DNA of 64,000 nucleotides from Streptacidiphilus sp041262165 (GTDB lineage: Bacteria; Actinomycetota; Actinomycetes; Streptomycetales; Streptomycetaceae). The stretch spans positions 62,001-126,000 of the forward strand of contig NZ_JBGCBY010000005.1 of NCBI RefSeq assembly GCF_041262165.1, given 5' to 3'. Below are positions 26,057 to 33,181 of this stretch, piece by piece. A program made the translations under genes and the position numbers. The notes beneath the pieces are model-generated. The model was not told the origin of the DNA, made no database searches, and worked only from the letters and a program-made list of their open reading frames with translations. How positions within the stretch are numbered: position 1 is the stretch's first letter; each line of letters begins with the position of its first letter.

Positions 26057-27592
26057 GTGGCCGACACGCCACCTGCGACACCCCCCGGTACGCCCCCCGT
26101 GGTCGAGGCCCACGGGATCACCAAGCGCTTCGGCGTCACCGTCGCCCTGCGCGACGCGCAGATCGTCGTCGCGCCCGGGGAGTCCCATGCGCTGGTCGGC
26201 CGCAACGGAGCGGGAAAATCCACGCTGGTGTCGATCCTCACCGGGATGCAGCGCCCTGACACCGGCAGCCTCAGCTTCGGCGGGCAACCCGCACCCTCCT
26301 TCGGGGACACCGCAGCCTGGCGCGCCAGGGTCGCCTGCGTGTACCAGCGCTCCACCGTCATCCCGGAACTGACGGTGGCTGAGAACCTCTTCCTCGATCG
26401 GCAGAGCGAGGGCGCGTTCCGCCCGATCCGCTGGAAGCAGCTACGTCGCCGTGCCGCCGACCTGCTCGGCGAGTACGGCGTCGACGTCGACCCTGCCGCG
26501 CTGACCCGGGATCTGACGGTGGAGCAGCGCCAGTTCGTGGAGATCGCCCGGGCGCTGTCCTTCGGCGCCCGCTTCATCATCCTGGACGAGCCCACCGCCA
26601 AGCTCGACGCACGCGGCATCGAGCGCCTCTTCGCCAAGCTGCGCGAGCTCCAACGGTCCGGCGTGGCCTTCCTCTTCATCTCGCACCACCTCCCCGAGGT
26701 GTACGAGCTGTGCACCAGCGTCACCGTCTACCGCGACGCCCGCCACATCGTCACCTCGCCGGTCGCCGAGTTGGACCGGACTGCCCTGGTCGAGGCCATG
26801 ACGGGGGAGAGCGAGGCACCCGACGCGACCTCGACCACGGTCGGGGCGCCCGAGGTTCACACCGGCGATGAGATCGACGACCTGCTGACCGTCGACCGTC
26901 TCAGTCTCCCCGGCGCCTACGAGGAGTTGTCGCTCTCCGTGCGCGCGGGGGAGGTCGTGGGTCTCGCCGGGGCGACGGCCAGCGGCAACGTCCAGTTCGG
27001 CGAGACCCTCGCCGGGCTGCACCGCCCCGCCGCCGGCACGGTCGCCGTCGGCGGACGGACCGTCAGGTCCGGTTCCATCCCCGGCGCGCTGGCCGCAGGC
27101 GTCGGTCTGGTCCCTGAGGACCGCCACCTGCAGGGCCTGGTCGTCGGCCGCAGCGTCGCCGAGAACGCGACCCTCACCGTGACCAGCCAGCTCGGCCCCT
27201 ACGGGACCGTGCTGCCGTCCCGGATCGCCGCCTTCGCCGGGCGCATGATCAAGGACCTGGACATCAGAACGCCCGGCCCGGCCACCGCGGTCGCCGCACT
27301 CTCTGGCGGCAACCAGCAGAAGGTCGTCGTCGCCCGCGCGCTCGCCACCGACCCGCAGGTCCTGGTAGCGATCCGGCCCACCAACGGCGTGGACGTCAAG
27401 TCCAAGGAGTTCCTGCTGAGCCGCATCCGCAGGCACGCCGAGGAGGGGCGGGCGGCGCTGATCGTCTCCGACGAGCTCGACGACCTGCGCAGCTGTGACC
27501 GCGTCCTGGCGATGTTCCACGGACGCGTCGTCGGGGAGTTCAGCCCCGGCTGGAGCGACGAGCAGCTCGTCGCGGCAATGGAAGGCCTGTGA
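26057..27592 (+). CDS. CUT2 sugar ABC transporter ATPase with two nucleotide-binding domains
   Basis: 511 residues with the RbsA/MglA tandem layout. Domain 1 has Walker A GRNGAGKST (48-56), signature LTVEQRQFVEIARAL and Walker B FIILDEPTAKLD. Domain 2 has the degenerate GATASGN loop usual for the family and a good LSGGNQQKV signature. However, its Walker B region reads LVAIRPTNGVD, so the Asp-Glu pair expected in LLLDEPT is missing. Domain 2 is therefore probably non-hydrolytic and domain 1 drives transport. The start is GTG. The stop (TGA) shares its last base with the permease ATG (TGATG). Confidence 0.92.
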   Translation: MADTPPATPPGTPPVVEAHGITKRFGVTVALRDAQIVVAPGESHALVGRNGAGKSTLVSILTGMQRPDTGSLSFGGQPAPSFGDTAAWRARVACVYQRSTVIPELTVAENLFLDRQSEGAFRPIRWKQLRRRAADLLGEYGVDVDPAALTRDLTVEQRQFVEIARALSFGARFIILDEPTAKLDARGIERLFAKLRELQRSGVAFLFISHHLPEVYELCTSVTVYRDARHIVTSPVAELDRTALVEAMTGESEAPDATSTTVGAPEVHTGDEIDDLLTVDRLSLPGAYEELSLSVRAGEVVGLAGATASGNVQFGETLAGLHRPAAGTVAVGGRTVRSGSIPGALAAGVGLVPEDRHLQGLVVGRSVAENATLTVTSQLGPYGTVLPSRIAAFAGRMIKDLDIRTPGPATAVAALSGGNQQKVVVARALATDPQVLVAIRPTNGVDVKSKEFLLSRIRRHAEEGRAALIVSDELDDLRSCDRVLAMFHGRVVGEFSPGWSDEQLVAAMEGL

Positions 27593-28668
27593 TGGAAAGG
27601 GAAGCAATGCCCGGCGCGATCGACACGACGACGAGCACGACCACCACTACGACGGACGGCGCACCCGCCTCCGGCGCCGACCCGGTCGGCGCGCGTCGCG
27701 GACTGGACCTCAAGCGCTACCGCGACCTCTCGCTCGTGCCTGTGCTCCTCGTCCTCGGGATCATCGGCTTCATCGTCTCCCCGGCGTTCCTCACCTCGGC
27801 GAACCTCATCGGCGTCGCCCAGCAGTCCACCGAGCTCAGCCTGCTGGTGCTGGCCGAGGCGCTGATCCTGATCTGCGGCCGGATGGACCTGTCGCTCGAG
27901 TCCACCATCGGCGTCGCCCCCGTCATCGCGGTCTGGATGGTGCTGCCCACCCACGGCGGGCGCTTCAACGGCCTCGGGTTGTTCCCCGGCTGGACCGCCA
28001 TCCCGCTCTGCCTGCTGGTCGGTGCGCTCATCGGCGGCCTCAACGGCTTCCTGATCCTCAAGCTGCGGTTGAACGGGTTCATCGTCACCCTCGGAGGACT
28101 CACCATGCTGCGCGGCCTGCAGGTAGCCCTCTCCCAGGGCCAGTCGATCGTCAACCTGCCCGGCTCCTTCACCTACCTGGGCAGCAGCTCCTGGCTGGGC
28201 GTCCCCGCCGCGATCTGGATCTGCGTCGTCCTCTTCGCCCTCGGCGGCTGCGCCCTCGCCTGGTTGCGCCACGGCCGCGCGCTCTACGCGATCGGCGGCA
28301 ACGCGGAGGCCGCCCGCACGGCGGGGATCCGGGTCGACCGGATCACCTGGATCGTCCTCATCGTCGGCGGCCTGCTCGCCGCATTCGCCGGCGTCCTCTA
28401 CACCGGCCACTACGGCTCCATCTCCGCCGACCAGGGCAGCGGCTGGATCTTCCAGGTCTTCGCCGCCACGGTCATCGGTGGCGTCAGCCTCAACGGTGGC
28501 CGCGGCACCCTCTTCGGCGCCCTCACCGGCGTCCTGACGCTGCAACTCGTCGTCAACGTGATGACCCTGGCCGGCGTCCCGCCGCTGTGGAACCAGTGCC
28601 TCAACGGCGCGATCATCATCATCGCCCTGATCATCTCCCGCTTCACCTCGGGCGAGAAGCAGGAGTGA
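27592..28668 (+). CDS. CUT2 sugar ABC transporter permease (RbsC-like)
   Basis: A 358-residue membrane protein with about ten helices after a Thr-rich cytoplasmic start. Family motifs include LAEALILICGRMDLSLEST, LNGFIVTLGGLTMLRG, and ALYAIGGNAEAARTAGIRV followed by GGVSLNGGRGTLFGALTGV. The ATG at 27592 overlaps the ATPase stop (TGATG), implying coupled translation; an alternative ATG at 27607 is 2 nt from a purine-rich run. It converges with prfC, with only 7 bp between the stops. Confidence 0.92.
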   Translation: MEREAMPGAIDTTTSTTTTTTDGAPASGADPVGARRGLDLKRYRDLSLVPVLLVLGIIGFIVSPAFLTSANLIGVAQQSTELSLLVLAEALILICGRMDLSLESTIGVAPVIAVWMVLPTHGGRFNGLGLFPGWTAIPLCLLVGALIGGLNGFLILKLRLNGFIVTLGGLTMLRGLQVALSQGQSIVNLPGSFTYLGSSSWLGVPAAIWICVVLFALGGCALAWLRHGRALYAIGGNAEAARTAGIRVDRITWIVLIVGGLLAAFAGVLYTGHYGSISADQGSGWIFQVFAATVIGGVSLNGGRGTLFGALTGVLTLQLVVNVMTLAGVPPLWNQCLNGAIIIIALIISRFTSGEKQE

Positions 28669-28675
28669 CGATCCG

Positions 28676-30289
28676 TCAGTCGGCGGTGGCGATCAGGGCT
28701 TCGAGCTTCACGTCGGGGTTGCTGCGGACGAAGCTGTTCATCTGCCACTTGTCGCCGAACAGGGCCAGTAGCACGTCGTCCGAGCGGCGGGTCAGGGCCT
28801 CACCGGTGATCAGGCGGGAGCGGTGCAGGGTCGCCGCGCCCTCCGCGTCGGTGACGCGGGCGATGTTGTAGGGGAGGTAGTCCAGGGCGATGGGGGACGA
28901 GAACTCGTGCTCCATGCGGTGCAGGACGACGTCGAACTGCATCGGGCCCACCGCCGCCAGGACCGGGGCCTGGTCGCCGCGCCGGTCGGAGACCAGGACC
29001 TGCACCACGCCTTCCTCGTCCAGCTGCGAGATGCCCTTGCGGAACTGCTTGGAGCGGCTGATGTCCTTCGGCCGGGCGACCGCGAAGTGCTCGGGGGCGA
29101 ACGCGGGCAGCGCCGGGAACTCGGCCTTCTTGCCCGCGTAGAGGGTGTCGCCGACGCGCAGCGCAGTGGCGTTGATCAGGCCGACCACGTCGCCCGGGTA
29201 GGAGGTGTCGACGACGGTCCGCTCCGCGCCGAAGACGGTGTGCGCGTACTTGGTCGCGAACGAGCGGCCGCTCGCCGCCCGGGTCACGCTCATCCCGCGC
29301 TCGAACACGCCCGAGCAGACGCGGACGAAGGCGATGCGGTCGCGGTGCGCCGGGTCCATGTTCGCCTGGATCTTGAACACCAGTCCGGAGAAGTCCGTCG
29401 CGACCTCCCGCTCACCGCCCTTGGCCAGCGGGCGCGGGCCGGGCGGCGGGGCGATGTCGACGACCGCGTCCAGCAGCAGTCCCACACCGATGTTGGTCAG
29501 CGCCGCACCGAAGAAGACCGGTGAGATCTTCCCCGCACGGAACGCCTCCTCGTCCCAGCCGGGGCCGGAGGACAGCACCAGCTCCAGCTCCTCCAGGGCG
29601 GTCTGCCAGACCTCGCCCTCCTCCGCCTCCGCCTGCTCGTGGGTGAGGCGCTCCTCGACGGCCTTGTGCGTGCCGCCGGGGACGCGGGTGAAGCGCAGCA
29701 TCTGCTCGGTGTCCGAAGCCTGGACCAGGCCACGGAGGTTGCCCGCGTTGCCGACCGGCCACACCACCGGCACGGGCGTGATGTCCAGCACGTTCTGGAT
29801 GTCGTCCAGCAGTTCCAGGGCCTCGCGGCCACGACGGTCCCACTTGTTGATGAAGGTGATCACCGGGACGCCGCGGTGGCGGCACACGGAGAACAGCTTG
29901 CGGGTCTGCTCCTCCAGCCCCTTTGCCGCGTCCACCAGCATGATCGCGCAGTCGACGGCGGCGAGGACCCGGTAGGTGTCCTCGGAGAAGTCGGCGTGGC
30001 CGGGGGTGTCGACCAGGTTCATCACGTGGTCGCGGTGCCCGAACTGCAGCGCGGCGGAGGTGACCGAGATGCCGCGTTCGCGCTCCAGCTCCATCCAGTC
30101 GCTGGTCACGCCCCGCCGTCCGCTCTTGCCGTGCACGGCGCCGGCCGAGGTGATCGCCTGCGCGTGCAGTGCCAGGGCCTCGGTGAGCGTGGACTTGCCG
30201 GCGTCCGGGTGGCTGATCACGGCGAAGGTGCGACGCCGCCCGGCCTCGCTGAGTACCTGCGTTGCGGTGGCGGGCTGGTCGGAGCTCAC
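28676..30289 (-). CDS. prfC: Peptide chain release factor 3
   Basis: A GTPase that recycles RF1 and RF2 from the ribosome after termination. 537 residues from the GTG at 30289, which has GAGGA about 6 nt upstream; the frame extends eight codons further. G-motifs are HPDAGKSTLTE, DTPGHADFSED and NKWDR, followed by RF3-specific blocks (VNLVDTPGHADFSEDTYR region, GMSVTRAASGRSFA, and HRMEHEFSSPIALDYLPYN). It is a housekeeping gene unrelated to the sugar locus beside it. Confidence 0.95.
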   Translation of the reverse strand: MSSDQPATATQVLSEAGRRRTFAVISHPDAGKSTLTEALALHAQAITSAGAVHGKSGRRGVTSDWMELERERGISVTSAALQFGHRDHVMNLVDTPGHADFSEDTYRVLAAVDCAIMLVDAAKGLEEQTRKLFSVCRHRGVPVITFINKWDRRGREALELLDDIQNVLDITPVPVVWPVGNAGNLRGLVQASDTEQMLRFTRVPGGTHKAVEERLTHEQAEAEEGEVWQTALEELELVLSSGPGWDEEAFRAGKISPVFFGAALTNIGVGLLLDAVVDIAPPPGPRPLAKGGEREVATDFSGLVFKIQANMDPAHRDRIAFVRVCSGVFERGMSVTRAASGRSFATKYAHTVFGAERTVVDTSYPGDVVGLINATALRVGDTLYAGKKAEFPALPAFAPEHFAVARPKDISRSKQFRKGISQLDEEGVVQVLVSDRRGDQAPVLAAVGPMQFDVVLHRMEHEFSSPIALDYLPYNIARVTDAEGAATLHRSRLITGEALTRRSDDVLLALFGDKWQMNSFVRSNPDVKLEALIATAD

Positions 30290-30363
30290 GTGAATTCCTC
30301 GGTCCTGGAGCAAGCGGGTGAACGAACCACCTTAACGCACTGCGGGCAGGTGCCAGACACCTA

Positions 30364-30451
30364 AGGGGCGCGGGGAACTGCGCTGCCAGCGATGCACCTT
30401 CGTAGATGGTTGGCAGCGCACGCCGTTGATCAAGCAGAGCCCCGCGCCCCT
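30364..30451. repeat. Nested intergenic inverted repeat, probable terminator
   Basis: The outer arms AGGGGCGCGGGG (30364-30375) and CCCCGCGCCCCT (30440-30451) pair perfectly. A 10-bp stem TGCGCTGCCA/TGGCAGCGCA (30379-30388 and 30411-30420) is nested inside. The outer arms are the familiar Streptomyces intergenic element beginning GGGGCGCGGGGAACTGCGC. It lies just past the stop of the alcohol dehydrogenase gene and would terminate that operon. Confidence 0.7.
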
Positions 30452-30477
30452 ATAGGTTGTAGGCGGTTGCCCTCTGA

Positions 30478-31557
30478 CTAGAAGATCACCAAGGAGCGTC
30501 CGCCGCGCCCCGCGGCCATCCGCTCGAACGCCGCCGGGATCTCGTCCAGGGTGATCCGGTCGGTGATCAGCGACTCCAGGTCGAGCCGCCCCGCGCGCAC
30601 GTGCTCGGCCAGCACCGGGAGGTCCCGGACCGGGTCGCTGTTGCCGTAGACGCAGGCCGTGAGCGTTCGGGCGAAGTGGAAGACCTCCAGCGCGGAGAAA
30701 GACACCATGTCCTCCTTGCCTCCGATGCCGACCACGGTGGTCCGCCCGCCGCGGCGGGTCGCGGACCAGGCGGCGCGGATGGTGCTGCCCCGGCCCACGC
30801 ACTCGAACGCGTGGTCCGCGCCGTGGCCGCCGGTGAGCTTGCGGACGGCCTTGGCCGTCTGCTCGTCGGCGACCAGGAAGTCCGTCGCGCCGTGGCGGCG
30901 GGCGAGCTCCTCCTTCTCGGGGGTGACGTCCACCGCGATGATCGGGGACGCGCCGGCGATCCGGGCGGACTGCAGCACGGCCAGGCCGACGCCGCCGAGC
31001 CCGTAGACCACCACGGACTCGCCCGCGCGGACCTTCGCCGCGTTGTGGACCGCGCCGTAGCCGGTGAGCACGGCGCAGCCGAGCAGCGCGGCGGAGGTGA
31101 GCGGGACGCCTTCGGGGAGGGGGATCAGCGCGCGCTCGCTGACGACCGTCTCCTCGGCGAACGCGGCGACGCCCAGGCCGGGGTAGAGCTCGGTGCCGTC
31201 CGCCAGCGAGGCGTAGGTCTCGACCGAGGCGGCGTACTGGTTCTCGCACAGCCACGGCTCGCCGAGGCCGCAGAGGTGGCAGTGGCCGCAGGCCGGGGCC
31301 CAGTTGAGGACGACGCGGTCGCCGGGGCGCACGGTGCTGAGGCCCTCGCCGACGGACACGACGGTGCCCGCACCCTCGTGTCCAAGGACCACCGGGGTGG
31401 CCGCGCGCAACACGCCGGTCGTCATCGACAGGTCGGAGTGGCAGACGCCGGCGGCGGCCAGCTTCACCCGCACCCGGCCGGGGCCGGGTTCGGGCAGCTC
31501 GATCTCGGTGAGCTCCAGGGGTGCGCCCAGGGCTGGGAGCAGGGCGGCGCGGACCAT
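30478..31557 (-). CDS. Zinc-dependent alcohol dehydrogenase (class III-like MDR)
   Basis: A 359-residue medium-chain dehydrogenase. Catalytic zinc ligands are visible in GVCHSDLS, GHEGAGTV and LLGCAVLTG. The structural zinc loop is intact, with four Cys in CGHCHLCGLGEPWLC. The cofactor motif is YGLGGVGLAVLQSARIAG, followed by an Asp (AVDV) that favours NAD. It follows an aldehyde dehydrogenase gene with a 41-bp gap in the same operon, giving an alcohol-to-acid pair. The substrate is unknown. Confidence 0.92.
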   Translation of the reverse strand: MVRAALLPALGAPLELTEIELPEPGPGRVRVKLAAAGVCHSDLSMTTGVLRAATPVVLGHEGAGTVVSVGEGLSTVRPGDRVVLNWAPACGHCHLCGLGEPWLCENQYAASVETYASLADGTELYPGLGVAAFAEETVVSERALIPLPEGVPLTSAALLGCAVLTGYGAVHNAAKVRAGESVVVYGLGGVGLAVLQSARIAGASPIIAVDVTPEKEELARRHGATDFLVADEQTAKAVRKLTGGHGADHAFECVGRGSTIRAAWSATRRGGRTTVVGIGGKEDMVSFSALEVFHFARTLTACVYGNSDPVRDLPVLAEHVRAGRLDLESLITDRITLDEIPAAFERMAAGRGGRSLVIF

Positions 31558-31598
31558 GGTGAACCTCTTGCTTCGCAGTGGGGGCCGGGGATCGGGGG

Positions 31599-33017
31599 TC
31601 AGAACTGCAGTGACTTGGGCTGGAGGAACTCCTCCAGGCCGTGCCGCCCCAACTCGCGGCCGACGCCCGAGCCCTTGTAGCCGCCGAACGGGGCGAGGGG
31701 GTTGAAGCGGCCGCCGTTGATGTCGATCTGACCGGCGTCCATGCCGCGCGCGAACGCGGCGGCGGTCTCGTTGTCGGCGGCCCAGACGCCGCCCGCGAGG
31801 CCGTAGTCGGTGCCGTTGGCGATCTCCAGGGCATGCGCCTCGTCGCGGTAGGCGATGATCGACAGGACCGGGCCGAAGATCTCCTCCTGGGCGACGGTCG
31901 CGTCCGGGGTGACGTCGGCGAGGACGGTCGGGCGGACGTAGAAGCCGACCGGCAGGCCCTCGGGGGCCTCGGGGCCTCCGGCGACGACGCGGGCGCCCTC
32001 GCCCACGGCGGTCTCGATGTAGCGGCGCACGCGGTCGCGCTGCCTGGCGTTGACGACGGGGCCGAGGCGGGTCTCGGCGGCGGTCGGGTCACCGGGCACG
32101 TACTTGGCGGCGGCCTTGGCGGCGATGGCCACCGCCTCCTCGTACTGGTCCTGGTGGACCAGCAGCCGGGTCCAGGCGCTGCAGGTCTGGCCGGAGTTGG
32201 CGAAGACGTTGCCGACGTTGACGTTGACGGCGCGGCCCAGGTCGGCGCCGGGGAGGACGACGTTGGCGGACTTGCCGCCGAGCTCCAGGGCGACGCGCTT
32301 GATGCCGCCGCCGGCCGTCTCCGCGATGCTGCGGCCGACGGCGGTGGAGCCGGTGAACGAGACCAGGTCCACGTCGGGGTGCGCGGCCAGGGCCGCGCCC
32401 GCGACCGCGCCGATGCCGGTGACCAGGTTGAACACGCCGGCGGGGAAGCCCGCCTCATGGACGATCTGCGCGAACAGCCGGGCGACCAGCGGGGTGTCCT
32501 CGGCGGGCTTGAGGACCACGGTGCAGCCGGCGGCGATGGCGGGGACGACCTTCGCGACGATCTGGTGCAGCGGGTAGTTCCACGGTGTGATCGCGGCGAC
32601 GACCCCGGCGGGCTCGGCGTAGACGATGGAGTTGCCGACCTGCTCGCTGAACTCGTACTCGGCGAGGATGTTCAGGTAGGAGTGGGCGACCCCCAGGGGC
32701 AGGGCGGCCTGGACGGAGGTGGCGAAGCCGATCGGGCAGCCGAGTTCGGCGACGACGGTCTCGGCGATCTCGGCCTGGCGGGCGGCGAGACCGTCCCGCA
32801 GCCGGGTGAGGTGGTCCAGGCGGAGCTCGGGGGTGGTCGCGCCCCAGCTGCGGGCGGCGGCGCGGGCGGCGGCGACGGCCGCGTCGACGTCCTCCCGGGT
32901 GCCGGCCGGGACGGATGCGATGACCTGCTCGGTCGCCGGGTTCAGTACCGGGACGGACTCGGTCCCGAGGGAGGGCCGCCACTCGCCGCCGATGTACTGA
33001 TCTCCATGCTGCTGCAC
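31599..33017 (-). CDS. Aldehyde dehydrogenase
   Basis: A 472-residue NAD(P)-dependent ALDH. Features seen are ITPWNYPLHQIVAK (oxyanion Asn), FTGSTAVGRSIAE (cofactor loop), general base in ELGGKSANVVLPGAD, catalytic Cys in NSGQTCSAWTRLLV, and EEIFGPVLSII. The ATG at 33017 starts the family N-terminus. It is first in an operon with the alcohol dehydrogenase, and a 21-bp near-perfect palindrome stands 36 bp upstream, so the pair is probably repressed until a substrate or metabolite is bound. Confidence 0.93.
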   Translation of the reverse strand: MQQHGDQYIGGEWRPSLGTESVPVLNPATEQVIASVPAGTREDVDAAVAAARAAARSWGATTPELRLDHLTRLRDGLAARQAEIAETVVAELGCPIGFATSVQAALPLGVAHSYLNILAEYEFSEQVGNSIVYAEPAGVVAAITPWNYPLHQIVAKVVPAIAAGCTVVLKPAEDTPLVARLFAQIVHEAGFPAGVFNLVTGIGAVAGAALAAHPDVDLVSFTGSTAVGRSIAETAGGGIKRVALELGGKSANVVLPGADLGRAVNVNVGNVFANSGQTCSAWTRLLVHQDQYEEAVAIAAKAAAKYVPGDPTAAETRLGPVVNARQRDRVRRYIETAVGEGARVVAGGPEAPEGLPVGFYVRPTVLADVTPDATVAQEEIFGPVLSIIAYRDEAHALEIANGTDYGLAGGVWAADNETAAAFARGMDAGQIDINGGRFNPLAPFGGYKGSGVGRELGRHGLEEFLQPKSLQF

Positions 33018-33052
33018 CAGGTGGTCCTTCCGTCGCGGCTGCGCTGCCGACC

Positions 33053-33073
33053 TTAACTAGCGATGCTAGTTAA
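33053..33073. promoter_or_regulatory. Operator-like palindrome TTAACTAGC-N3-GCTAGTTAA
   Basis: Two perfect 9-bp arms around GAT. It is strikingly AT-rich in a ~70% GC context and lies 36 bp upstream of the aldehyde dehydrogenase start. The form suits a TetR- or MarR-type dimer; a TetR gene lies 2.2 kb away at 35316. Confidence 0.7.
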
Positions 33074-33181
33074 TGCCGCGGGGCGCGCCCGACGCAAGGG
33101 GCGAGGGCAGTGCCGCGCGTCACGGCAACGGCCGTCCCGGCCTGGTCGGGACAGCTCTCCGGGTCGTCAGGGCCGGTCAGT

